A stretch of 64,000 bases of DNA from an uncultured Clostridia bacterium (GTDB lineage: Bacteria > Bacillota > Clostridia > Christensenellales > Aristaeellaceae), in the NCBI GenBank assembly GCA_946407745.1, contig CAMJPQ010000007.1:1-64000 (forward strand), read 5' to 3'. A program made the translations under genes and the position numbers. This document shows, one piece after another, positions 17,723 through 26,229 of the stretch (within the stretch, counting starts at the first letter, position 1; each line of letters opens with the position of its first letter). The notes beneath the pieces were generated by a model that saw only the letters and a list, made by a program, of their open reading frames with translations, had not been told where the DNA came from and did no database searches.

Positions 17723-18820
17723 TTACTTTGAGTTATTTAGATAATTAATAGCAGAAGCTAAATCCGTTCCAGAATACGAGGTAGATATTGATCCATCGGA
17801 ACCTAACCAGTTTAGAGAACCGTCATTAACCGAATACATTAGCGTAACAGGACTTTGATAATATGTAAAGTTAACGGTGGCACCTGAATATAGGTCACCA
17901 GAGTAAGTTCCATAATCGGGGGTGTTATGAGAGGAATTGTGCTTTTTATAGAAACGCACAACTATTTTCTTGCTTGTATCAATAAGCAAAAACTCTGTAT
18001 TCGATTTCCACAAATGACAAAAAGCCAAATCATATGTGGGATTAGTGGGGGGTGAGACTTTCTTCAAAGGCGCACTAGTATAATCTTTTATTGCTGTGAT
18101 GTGCGAAACAGATTCTTGGCTTTTCTTAATAGATACAGTGACAACAGGCCGAATTCCTCCAATAGCATAGTCTTTAAACACTTTTGATGTTTTGAAAGAT
18201 GAATAAACTGCTGAGCCACCAATCCAAACATAGTCATCAACTGTCGAGCGCAACAACCAACGTTCATAGGTAGAGTCGATTTTACTATTGGCAACACCCA
18301 TCTGACGAAAAGCATCATCACCATTTTGCTTTGCATATAGTGTTGCTTTTGCAACAAAATGGGAAGGCAACTTAACCGTCCAATAATGGCCGTATATATC
18401 ATATGCTTCTTCTTGGCTGAGTAGATAGACATAATCCTTAGTTGAGTCTTCTGGCAGAGTTGTATAATAGTTTAATGTGGTATTGTTTTTCTTTAATATG
18501 CATTCCTGATCAGCTTTAGAAAAAGCGGAATGATAAAAACTGTCATTTAACCATTTTCTCAAATCAGATTTTGCCCAAGTCGTATCATTAGCTTTTGAAT
18601 GGAACTGATGAAAATCAATAATATAGCAACTAAGTAAAGTATAAGTGCTCTCGTCAGTGTCAATGATATACCATTGGATTGGCTCTGTGCCATTATCAAG
18701 ATTACCATCTTGCTCGTAATGACCAAACTCAACTATAGCACCCTTTGAAAGAGAAGCATTTGCGTTAACAATAAATAATATGATAAGAAGCGAGAAGGTA
18801 ATAATACAAGTTTTCCTCAT
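17723..18820 (-). CDS. DUF6273 domain protein, secreted, AT-rich
   Basis: A 365-aa protein with a signal peptide (RKTCIITFSLLIILFIVNA) starting at 18820 after AAAGGAGA. The N-terminal part (residues about 25-260) matches the DUF6273 pattern: VEFGHYEQDG, PIQWYIIDTDES, DLRKWLNDSFYHSAFSKAD and GGIRPVVTVS. The last 90 residues form a separate, beta-rich tail (YGTYSGDLYSGATVNFTYY). DUF6273 is common in secreted gut-clostridial proteins and has no known activity. Base composition is much more AT-rich than the neighbours, and the gene stands alone and convergent to addB, where addA might be expected. This suggests acquisition by transfer. Confidence 0.75.
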   Translation of the reverse strand: MRKTCIITFSLLIILFIVNANASLSKGAIVEFGHYEQDGNLDNGTEPIQWYIIDTDESTYTLLSCYIIDFHQFHSKANDTTWAKSDLRKWLNDSFYHSAFSKADQECILKKNNTTLNYYTTLPEDSTKDYVYLLSQEEAYDIYGHYWTVKLPSHFVAKATLYAKQNGDDAFRQMGVANSKIDSTYERWLLRSTVDDYVWIGGSAVYSSFKTSKVFKDYAIGGIRPVVTVSIKKSQESVSHITAIKDYTSAPLKKVSPPTNPTYDLAFCHLWKSNTEFLLIDTSKKIVVRFYKKHNSSHNTPDYGTYSGDLYSGATVNFTYYQSPVTLMYSVNDGSLNWLGSDGSISTSYSGTDLASAINYLNNSK

Positions 18821-18876
18821 GATACGATCTCCTTTAATGGTTTTTCTACAATAGTGTGGCATGACTTAGTGTTTTC

Positions 18877-18905
18877 ATTTTATATTGGAGATCTTTATTT
18901 GTCAA
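18877..18905 (-). promoter_or_regulatory. promoter of DUF6273 gene
   Basis: On the minus strand TTGACA (18905-18900), a 17-bp spacer and TAAAAT (18882-18877), about 57 bases before the start codon. Confidence 0.65.
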
Positions 18906-18961
18906 TTTACGAAACAAGAACAAAAGAACATCCAAAAAACAGCCCCGCCCCCTTCCGGCCG

Positions 18962-18990
18962 TTGACAAGCCTGCGGCGGCGTGCTATGAT
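18962..18990 (+). promoter_or_regulatory. promoter of Met-leader/metQ-like unit
   Basis: A near-consensus promoter: TTGACA (18962-18967), a 17-bp spacer and TATGAT (18985-18990). Transcription would begin near 18997, about 25 bases before the leader ORF. Confidence 0.8.
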
Positions 18991-19022
18991 TCACCCAACA
19001 TCCTGAAGAAGGGAGTCAGTCC

Positions 19023-19112
19023 ATGATGAAGACGCGCACCATGTCCATGATGATGCCGATGTACATGTTCTGCATGTGCATGCGTTGGTGTGCGCGCAAT
19101 TCGATGGACTGA
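19023..19112 (+). CDS. methionine-rich attenuation leader peptide
   Basis: A 29-codon ORF with its own ribosome binding site (AAGGGAG at 19009-19015). It reads MMKTRTMSMMMPMYMFCMC followed by MRWCARNSMD. Eleven codons are ATG, nine of them in the first 20, and three are Cys. It has no similarity to a functional protein. It lies between a strong promoter and a hairpin terminator, upstream of a methionine-binding protein gene. This is the layout of ribosome-mediated amino-acid attenuation leaders (trp, his, leu operons), here tuned to methionine. The peptide would be a sensor and not an effector. The two adjacent ATGs at 19023 and 19026 both suit the binding site. Confidence 0.8.
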   Translation: MMKTRTMSMMMPMYMFCMCMRWCARNSMD

Positions 19113-19157
19113 GCCGGCGCGGAAGGCAGTTCCGTGTTGAAGCGGAGGTTCCATCGA
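19101..19157 (+). promoter_or_regulatory. predicted antiterminator pairing
   Basis: TCGATGGA (19101-19108), at the end of the leader ORF just before its stop, is the exact reverse complement of TCCATCGA (19150-19157). The latter overlaps the upper left arm and loop of the terminator hairpin. A ribosome paused in the Met codons (19041-19082) leaves the first segment free to pair. A ribosome at the stop codon (19110) covers it and frees the terminator. This pairing is read from the sequence; its use in vivo is inferred. Confidence 0.55.
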
Positions 19158-19182
19158 TGTGGAAGCCTCCGCTTTTGTCTTT
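19142..19182 (+). terminator. attenuator terminator before metQ-like gene
   Basis: GCGGAGG-TTCC (19142-19152), an 8-base loop and GGAA-G-CCTCCGC (19161-19172) give 7+4 bp with one bulged G, followed by TTTTGTCTTTT. It is placed 30 bases after the leader stop and 150 bases before the structural gene, as expected of an attenuator. Confidence 0.8.
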
Positions 19183-19333
19183 TCCGAAAGGATGGTGCCA
19201 ATGAGCTGTGCTGTTGGTTTTCCCCGCCGCTATCCGGCGGAGAGCAACCGGGAGAGCCGCCGAATGTGACGGCGCACCCGGATCCCTTCTCACTGTTCCC
19301 CCATTCAATATTATAAAAAAAGGAGATCTGACC

Positions 19334-20185
19334 ATGAAAAAGCTGCTTGCTCTGCTTCTTGCCTCTGTGATGATCCTGTCCTCTGCCGCTGTGGCGCTGG
19401 CCGATACCATCACCATCGCCGTGCCCAACGACCCCACCAATGAAGGCCGCGCCCTGCTGCTGCTGCAGGCCTACGGCGTGCTGACCCTGAAGGAAGGCGT
19501 GGGCCTGGAGGCCACCAAGCTGGACATCGAGAGCACCAACGGCGTGGACATTGAGTTCTACGAAATCGCCGCGGAAACCATCCCCAACGTGAAGGACGAT
19601 GTGGACTACGCCATCATCAACAACAACTACGCGCTGGACGCCGGCCTGAACCCCGTGAAGGATTCCCTGCTGATCGAGAGCGCTGACTCCCCCTATGTGA
19701 ACGTGGTCAGCGTGAAGGCGGAAAACGCCGAGACCCCCCTGGCCAAGGCGCTGGCCGCTGCCGTCACCAGCCAGAAGGTCGTGGACTTCATCAACGAGAC
19801 CTACGGCGGCGCTGCCGTGGCGACCGTGGAGAACCCCACTGACGGCTATGACCCCGATGTGGATTACGCCGCCCTGGCCGGCGCTTCCCTCGAGGTGGCC
19901 GCGACCGTGACCCCCCACTCTGAGGTGCTCGCCATCGTGGCGGAGATCCTCGCCGAAAAGGGCATCACCCTCACCGTGCGTGTCGTGACCGACTATGTGA
20001 CCCCCAACACCTTCGTGTATGAGGGCGACGTGTTCGCGAACTATTTCGCTCACCAGCCCTATCAGGACAACTTCAATGCCGAGAACAACACTGATCTGGT
20101 GACCATCGCCGGTGTGCACGTGGAGCCCATGGCCCTCTACGGCGGCCGCCAGACCACCCTGGACGCGCTGGGCATCGCCAAGTAA
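19334..20185 (+). CDS. circularly permuted MetQ/NlpA-type substrate-binding protein
   Basis: A 283-aa secreted protein with an AAGGAGA ribosome binding site and a Sec signal (KKLLALLLASVMILSSAAVA, cleavage near ALA-DT). The body is clearly MetQ/NlpA, but the lobes are swapped. Residues 26-160 match the C-terminal lobe (AVPNDPTNEGRALLLL at 29-44, INNNYALDAGLNP, SPYVNVV from 119). Residues 187-283 match the N-terminal lobe (TPHSEVL from 193, DYVTPN near 221, FAHQPYQDNF near 240, GVHVEPMALY near 262). A 25-residue acidic linker joins the native ends, and the new termini lie in the hinge. There is no lipobox Cys, unlike ordinary MetQ. No MetN or MetI gene is nearby. It probably binds L-methionine or a related compound. 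Confidence 0.85.
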   Translation: MKKLLALLLASVMILSSAAVALADTITIAVPNDPTNEGRALLLLQAYGVLTLKEGVGLEATKLDIESTNGVDIEFYEIAAETIPNVKDDVDYAIINNNYALDAGLNPVKDSLLIESADSPYVNVVSVKAENAETPLAKALAAAVTSQKVVDFINETYGGAAVATVENPTDGYDPDVDYAALAGASLEVAATVTPHSEVLAIVAEILAEKGITLTVRVVTDYVTPNTFVYEGDVFANYFAHQPYQDNFNAENNTDLVTIAGVHVEPMALYGGRQTTLDALGIAK

Positions 20186-20213
20186 GTCCGGTGCAGGTAT
20201 GACCCTGAAAAAC

Positions 20214-20252
20214 AAAGCCCCCGCAGTGCCGCGATGACACTGCGGGGGTTTT
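20214..20252 (+). terminator. terminator after metQ-like gene
   Basis: CCCCCGCAGTG (20218-20228) pairs with CACTGCGGGGG (20238-20248) around a 9-base loop, followed by TTTTG: a strong intrinsic terminator, making the metQ-like gene monocistronic. Confidence 0.88.
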
Positions 20253-20253
20253 G

Positions 20254-20580
20254 CGCACAGGGCTGAGAACGCGGATGAGGGAGAATGCGGCCTTTGGCAG
20301 ATGCCTCCTGTAACATGACGGACAAGGGCATCCACAGGGTCCAGATTAGGCCTGTACCGCAGATGCGGTATGAGCGCAGCCAATTTCCTGCTCAGCCAGA
20401 AAGTGCTTTCCATGCCAAATAAGCAAGAGAACCGACCAGGACCGGTCGAAGCTCCGCTGAATATGAGAAATACTTGAATCCTTGTTACGATGCAGCGCCG
20501 TATACCTGACCGGTATGTACGGTGCAATGGGAGGGGCAAGGGCTATTGCCATCCCTCTACCCTCTTCCCAAAAACACTGC
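20254..20580. other. intergenic stretch without recognised gene
   Basis: About 330 bases between the metQ-like terminator and the 3' end of the minus-strand esterase. The only structure I see is an imperfect hairpin (CCGTATACC 20498-20506 with GGTATGTACGG 20512-20522, two bulged bases). It has no U-tract on either strand, and no convincing ORF or promoter is present. Confidence 0.5.
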
Positions 20581-21483
<903 letters not shown>

Positions 21484-22245
21484 TTATCCTGTAACTGCTG
21501 CCTGATCCAGCCCGTAGATCCGCCGCAGCTCCGGGGTCCAGGCGCCCTCCCCGTCGAAAACGATCAGCGGCGGCTCCGGCTGCAGCAGCGGCTTGCCGCC
21601 CTTCACCGCCTCAATGAGGGCCAGATTCGGGGATTTGCTCACCCGCGGATAGACCAGCCGCAGGCGCTTGGGCGTCAGCCCGGCATCCTCCAGCTGGCGC
21701 ATTGCCTCCAGCATGCGCGGCGCGGGATAGACCATGGCAAAGCGGCCATGGTCCTTCAGTATGGCGGACGCGGCGCGGTACCACGGCGTCAGGCCCTCCT
21801 CGCCCTGGTGGCGGGACAGGGCCCTGGTTTCATCAGGGTTGCGCAGGGTGCTGCCCGGCGAGCCGTAAGGCGGATTGCACACCACGGTGTCCACGCTGGC
21901 CCTTCCGAGCAGCGAGGGCGCGTCCTCCACCGGCGCGCTCAGCACCTGCACCGTCTCCTCCAGATGGTTCAGGCGCACGGTGCGGCCGGCCATGTCCGCC
22001 ATATCCGCCTGCAGCTCAAGGGCGATAAAGCGCTGCCCCTTGCCGCGGCCGTACAGCAGCAGCGGCAGCACACCGGTGCCGGTGCCGAAATCGGCCACCG
22101 TGTCCCCGCGGTGCGCGCGGACAAAATCCGCCAACAGCACCGCGTCCATGCCGAAGCGGAAGCCCTTTTCCTTCTGCAGTATTTTCATGCCGCACAGCTG
22201 CAGGTCGTCCAGGCGCTCGCCCTCCAGCAGGGCCACACCCGTCAT
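21484..22245 (-). CDS. tRNA1(Val) A37 N6-methyltransferase-like (TrmN6/YabB family)
   Basis: A 253-aa Rossmann-fold SAM-dependent N6-adenine methyltransferase. VADFGTGTGVLPLLL is the SAM-binding motif I, and VVCNPPYG is the catalytic NPPY motif. The opening DDLQLCGMKILQKEKGFRFG and the downstream FAMVYPAPRMLEAMR match the YabB/TrmN6 group, which modifies tRNA. The start overlaps the stop of the upstream phoH-like gene by four bases (ATGA), so the two are coupled. The specific tRNA target is inferred from family only. Confidence 0.82.
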   Translation of the reverse strand: MTGVALLEGERLDDLQLCGMKILQKEKGFRFGMDAVLLADFVRAHRGDTVADFGTGTGVLPLLLYGRGKGQRFIALELQADMADMAGRTVRLNHLEETVQVLSAPVEDAPSLLGRASVDTVVCNPPYGSPGSTLRNPDETRALSRHQGEEGLTPWYRAASAILKDHGRFAMVYPAPRMLEAMRQLEDAGLTPKRLRLVYPRVSKSPNLALIEAVKGGKPLLQPEPPLIVFDGEGAWTPELRRIYGLDQAAVTG

Positions 22246-23213
22246 GTGTGCTGCTCCTGCCCCGCGCGGGCGTAGGCCTCCACAATCTGCTGCACCAGCT
22301 CGTGGCGCACCACATCGCGCGCGGTGAGGCGGATAATGCTGATGTCCGGCACATCCTTCAGTACCTCCACCGCCTCCGCCAGGCCGGAGCGCTTGCCCAC
22401 GGGCAGGTCGGTCTGCGTCAGGTCGCCGGTGACGACCACGCGCGAGCCAAAGCCGATGCGTGTGAGGAACATTTTCATCTGCTCGGAGGTGGTGTTCTGC
22501 GCCTCATCGAGGATGATGAAGGAATCGGACAGGGTGCGGCCGCGCATGTAGGCCAGCGGCGCCACCTCCACGGTGCCGCGCTCCAGCAGCTTCTGGTAGC
22601 TGTCCACACCCATAAAGTCGTACAGGGCGTCGTACAGGGGGCGCAGGTAGGGGTCCACCTTCTGCGTCAGGTCGCCGGGCAGAAAGCCCAGCTTTTCACC
22701 CGCCTCCACCGCGGGGCGGGTGAGCACGATGCGCTCCACCTCTTTGCTCTTGAGCGCCGCCACGGCCAGCGCCATGGCGAGGTAGGTTTTGCCTGTGCCG
22801 GCAGGGCCCACGCCGAAGGTGAGCAGATGATTGCGGATGGCGTGCACATAGGCCTGCTGGCCCAGGGTTTTGCACTTGATCTGCTTTCCGCGGTGGGTAA
22901 TGGCCACCACGCTGCGCAGCATTTCATCCAGGCGGTCGGCATTGCCCTCCCTGGCCAGGGCGATTGCGTAGCGGATTTTTGCCCTGTCCATCGGCTCGCC
23001 ATGGCGCAGCAGGTCGCACAGCTTGGTGATGACCGTGGCGGCCAGCTCCGCGTTTTCGTATTCGCCGGTGATCATCAGGTCCTGCCCGCGCAGCTGCACG
23101 GACACCTCGCACTCCTGCTCCACCAGCGCCATGTTCTGGTCGTTCATGCCAAAGAGTGAAAGATAAGTATCCAGCGTTTCCCCCGACAGGGTCAGCTTCA
23201 ATATCTGTTGCAA
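22242..23213 (-). CDS. phoH: PhoH-family ATPase
   Basis: A 323-aa PhoH/YbeZ-type P-loop NTPase. Walker [14 protein letters not shown] and Walker [16 protein letters not shown] are followed by [12 protein letters not shown], the usual block of the family. I place the start at a TTG (23213) preceded at 6 bases by GGAGG. This gives the usual family start ([11 protein letters not shown]) and length; an upstream in-frame ATG lies before the ribosome binding site. PhoH proteins are linked to RNA metabolism and ribosome maturation, usually beside ybeY, which is not present here. Its stop overlaps the methyltransferase start. Confidence 0.88.
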   Translation of the reverse strand: MQQILKLTLSGETLDTYLSLFGMNDQNMALVEQECEVSVQLRGQDLMITGEYENAELAATVITKLCDLLRHGEPMDRAKIRYAIALAREGNADRLDEMLRSVVAITHRGKQIKCKTLGQQAYVHAIRNHLLTFGVGPAGTGKTYLAMALAVAALKSKEVERIVLTRPAVEAGEKLGFLPGDLTQKVDPYLRPLYDALYDFMGVDSYQKLLERGTVEVAPLAYMRGRTLSDSFIILDEAQNTTSEQMKMFLTRIGFGSRVVVTGDLTQTDLPVGKRSGLAEAVEVLKDVPDISIIRLTARDVVRHELVQQIVEAYARAGQEQHT

Positions 23214-23314
23214 GTATAGCCTCCGAAAATGGCACATTGATATTCCCCCGTCGGTGCGGGGACCTGTATTTATTCGACACGCACAGCGGGAATCCTGCTT
23301 TTGGCAGCGCCGCC

Positions 23315-24400
23315 TCATCTCCGCAGCTGAGCGGCCGCGCCGGCCCCGCTGAAGGCGGCATTCCGCTTCTTGTGCCTGTAGGCGCTGGGCGTCAGGCCCT
23401 TGTGCGCGTGGAAGGTGCGCACAAAGTGCTCGCTGCTCTCATAGCCCACGGCCGCGGCGATCTCCGACAGGGGCAGCGCCGTGTCGCGCAGCAGCTGCTC
23501 GGCGTTTTCCAGGCGGATGGCGGTCAAAAGCTGCATGAAGGTCTGCCCGGTCACACGCTTGATCAGCCGGGAGGTGTATTCCGGCGTATAGTGCAGCTCC
23601 GCGGCCAGCCCGCCCAGCGTGGCGGAGGCGGCGTAGAGCTGCAGGTAGCGGGCGATGCGGATGGCGGTCTGCGTGTCCCGCAGCTGGTTCTCCGGCAGCT
23701 CGCAGGCGTCCATATAGCTGCGCAGCAGCCGCACAAAAATGCTGGTGGCGATGGCGTTGACCAGCACGGAGTAGTATTCCTGCTTCTCGTGGAACTCGCC
23801 GCACAGCCGCAGGAAGGACTGCGGCAGCTCGTCGTCGCCGCCGGTGTGGAAGATCAGGTAGCTGATGCCCTGCGTGGAGTACAGCGTGCTCATGAAGAAG
23901 TTGGCCAGCGTGTTGTCGCCCTGCAGTATGTTGTAAAAGTAGTGGCGGAAGGTGGTGCGGCGGATGAGCACATCGATGATGACGCTTTCGTCGCTCACAT
24001 CCAGCGAGTGGGTCACCTTCGGCTGGATCAGGCACAGGTCGCCGGTGCGCAGCACAGAGCGATAGCCGCCCACCTCGTGGACGCACTGCCCCTCCAGCAC
24101 GTAGAACATCTCGAAGAAATCGTGGTAATGGGGCACGGGCGGCGTGTAGCAGTTGTGCTTCACCACATTCAGGCCGATGCGGCGGTCCGGCGAGAAGAAG
24201 GACTCCTCCAGGTATTCCGGGCGGATGGTCTCCGGCCATTCGGGTATCAGCAGCGCCCTGCCGCGCACCTCCTCCGGCTTCAGGCTGTCCAGGTAGGAGG
24301 GAAACGTATCCGGCGAGGACTTGGCCAGCCGGTAATTCCGGTAAAAGATTTCACTGTCGTTCAGCTGCCGCAGCATCCGCAGCGTCTCGTCTGCCTGCAT
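23315..24400 (-). CDS. AraC-family transcriptional regulator with cupin sensor
   Basis: A 361-aa regulator. The N-terminal part carries a cupin-like ligand-binding domain (YTPPVPHYHDFFEMFYVLEG, then RTGDLCLIQP). The C terminus is a double helix-turn-helix AraC domain (GYESSEHFVRTFHAHKGLTP). I use the ATG at 24400, nine bases after AGGGAG; the ATG at 24409 abuts that site and is unlikely. It is divergent from the GH78-GH43-GH3 operon with a 263-bp shared region, so it likely controls that operon in response to a sugar. The effector is unknown. Confidence 0.85.
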   Translation of the reverse strand: MQADETLRMLRQLNDSEIFYRNYRLAKSSPDTFPSYLDSLKPEEVRGRALLIPEWPETIRPEYLEESFFSPDRRIGLNVVKHNCYTPPVPHYHDFFEMFYVLEGQCVHEVGGYRSVLRTGDLCLIQPKVTHSLDVSDESVIIDVLIRRTTFRHYFYNILQGDNTLANFFMSTLYSTQGISYLIFHTGGDDELPQSFLRLCGEFHEKQEYYSVLVNAIATSIFVRLLRSYMDACELPENQLRDTQTAIRIARYLQLYAASATLGGLAAELHYTPEYTSRLIKRVTGQTFMQLLTAIRLENAEQLLRDTALPLSEIAAAVGYESSEHFVRTFHAHKGLTPSAYRHKKRNAAFSGAGAAAQLRR

Positions 24401-24580
24401 TGCGCTCATCTCCCTGTGACATGGATACTGCGATTGAGTGTATCCGGAAAGTGTGTTTCTGTCAATCCTTATGCCGGATTATGCGGGAGAGGCCGAAAAT
24501 CTGGCCTCCTTTGCGCCGAAAAAAACCGGCGTTTTGCGGGAATGTCAAATTCTATCAATCAAATATGTCATAAACAGACA

Positions 24581-24608
24581 TTGCTATATGGTGATTTCCG
24601 GTTATAAT
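24581..24608 (+). promoter_or_regulatory. promoter of GH78-GH43-GH3 operon
   Basis: TTGCTA (24581-24586), a 16-bp spacer and TATAAT (24603-24608), about 55 bases before the GH78 start. The region between this gene and the divergent AraC gene is AT-rich and would hold the AraC operators, though I see no clear direct repeat. Confidence 0.55.
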
Positions 24609-24663
24609 GTATGTAACAATAATATGTTACGCGGTGGCCACTCCGCCTGAAAGAAGGAAAGCG

Positions 24664-26229
24664 ATGCGGCTTATCTCGATCATTCCGGACTTTCACCCCA
24701 AAGACGACGCTGTGCTGCTGGCCAGGGCGGAGGCGCTGAAGCCGGAGCTGATATACACACCTTATCCCGCCCCACAGGCCTGCAGCCTGAACGGGGAAGC
24801 GCTGCCGCCGGAGGAGATGGAGCACACGCCGCTCAGCAAGGGCGATGTGCTGCTGCTGGACTACGGCCGCCACCTGGTGGGCCGGCTGACCCTCACCCTT
24901 GACTGCGCCGGCTCGCATCAGGACGCGCCGGCCTTCCTGCAGCTCGACCTGGCGGAGGTGACCGGCGAGCTGGAGGAGAACCCGGAGGACTACAACGGCT
25001 GGCTGTCCTGCAGCTGGATTCAGCGCGAGCGCGTGCATGTGGATCAGCTGCCGGCGCAGCTGCCCCTTGAGAGGCGCTACGCCTTCCGCTATGTACGGCT
25101 GACAGTGCTGGACACCTCGCCCAAATACCAGCTGCTGGTCAAAAGGGCCGCTGCGGTGGCGGAGAGCTCGGCCGACTGGAACGCACTTGAAAAACACACG
25201 TACAAAGACCCGATGCTGCAGCGCATCGCGGAGGCGAGCCTGAACACGCTGGCGGACTGCACCCAGCTGGTGCTGGAGGACGGCCCGAAGCGCGACCGCA
25301 GGCTGTGGCTGGGCGACCTGGCCCTGCAGGCGCTGGCCCACTATACCTCCTTCAAAAGCATGAAGCTGATACGGCGCTGCCTGTACCTGTTCGCGGGCAG
25401 CCGCTTCCCGGACGGCAGGATGGGCGCGAACGTGTTTACCGAGCCGCAGGTGGAGGTGGACGACACCTTCCTGGCGGACTACGCGCTGATGTTCCCCATC
25501 GCCCTGCGGGACTATGTGAAGCAGACCGGCGACGCCGAGACGCTGCGCGAGCTGCTGGCCCCCGCGCTGGAGCAGGTGGACCTGATAGCCGACGGCCTGG
25601 ATGGGGACGGCCTGGTAACGGCGGAGAGCGCCCAGTCGTCGTTCATTGACTGGAGCGACGGACTGAACCGCGCCGCCGCCCTGCAGGGGGTGCTGATCTG
25701 CGCGTGCGAGGCCTGCGCCGAGCTGTGCCTGCAGGCGCAGGACGGGGAGCGGAGCAAACGCTATACAGCCCTTGCCGAACGCCTGCGCGGCGCGGCACGG
25801 AGGGCCTGGTGGTCTGAGGAGGCGGGCTGCTTCCTCATCGGCGGGCAGGCAGCCATCCACAGCCAGGTGTGGCTGACCTTGGCAGACGCCATGCCGCAGG
25901 GGCGCGCGGGGCAGGCGATGAAAAAGGCGCTGGAGACGCCCGGCGCGCCGGAAATGCAGACGCCCTACATGCACCACTACTACCTGATGGCGCTGATGCG
26001 CGCCGGGCAGTGGCAGGAGGCGGAGGACCACCTACGTGCGTACTGGGGCAGCATGATCGAAAATGGCGCCGACACCTTCTGGGAATGCTGGAACCCCGCT
26101 GACCCGGCCGGCTCGCCCTACGGCGGGCGGATTGTGAACAGCTATTGCCACGCCTGGAGCTGCACGCCGGTATACGTGCTTACGCTGCTTGAGAAACACC
26201 GCGAAGAGGAAGAGGGAGGATCGCTGTGA
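24664..26229 (+). CDS. GH78-like alpha-L-rhamnosidase family protein
   Basis: A 521-aa protein without a signal peptide. Residues 1-170 look beta-rich; residues about 180-510 resemble the (alpha/alpha)6 barrel of bacterial alpha-L-rhamnosidases. EDGPKRDRRLWLGDL (Asp206 region) is the signature acid-side motif, and ADTFWECW (Glu474) corresponds to the catalytic-base motif. It is shorter than typical GH78 enzymes (about 900 aa), lacking the N-terminal accessory beta domains. Likely cytoplasmic hydrolysis of terminal rhamnose from imported oligosaccharides or glycosides. The ATG at 24664 follows AGAAGGAAA; an upstream in-frame ATG (24607) sits in the promoter. The stop overlaps the GH43 start by GTGA. 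Confidence 0.75.
   Translation: MRLISIIPDFHPKDDAVLLARAEALKPELIYTPYPAPQACSLNGEALPPEEMEHTPLSKGDVLLLDYGRHLVGRLTLTLDCAGSHQDAPAFLQLDLAEVTGELEENPEDYNGWLSCSWIQRERVHVDQLPAQLPLERRYAFRYVRLTVLDTSPKYQLLVKRAAAVAESSADWNALEKHTYKDPMLQRIAEASLNTLADCTQLVLEDGPKRDRRLWLGDLALQALAHYTSFKSMKLIRRCLYLFAGSRFPDGRMGANVFTEPQVEVDDTFLADYALMFPIALRDYVKQTGDAETLRELLAPALEQVDLIADGLDGDGLVTAESAQSSFIDWSDGLNRAAALQGVLICACEACAELCLQAQDGERSKRYTALAERLRGAARRAWWSEEAGCFLIGGQAAIHSQVWLTLADAMPQGRAGQAMKKALETPGAPEMQTPYMHHYYLMALMRAGQWQEAEDHLRAYWGSMIENGADTFWECWNPADPAGSPYGGRIVNSYCHAWSCTPVYVLTLLEKHREEEEGGSL

Noticed and set aside
18991..19333. SAM riboswitch or T-box upstream of the metQ-like gene
   Set aside because: No S-box/SAM-II-like junctions and no T-box antiterminator sequence (TGGN-type bulge context) were found; the Met-codon leader and two alternative stems explain the region better.
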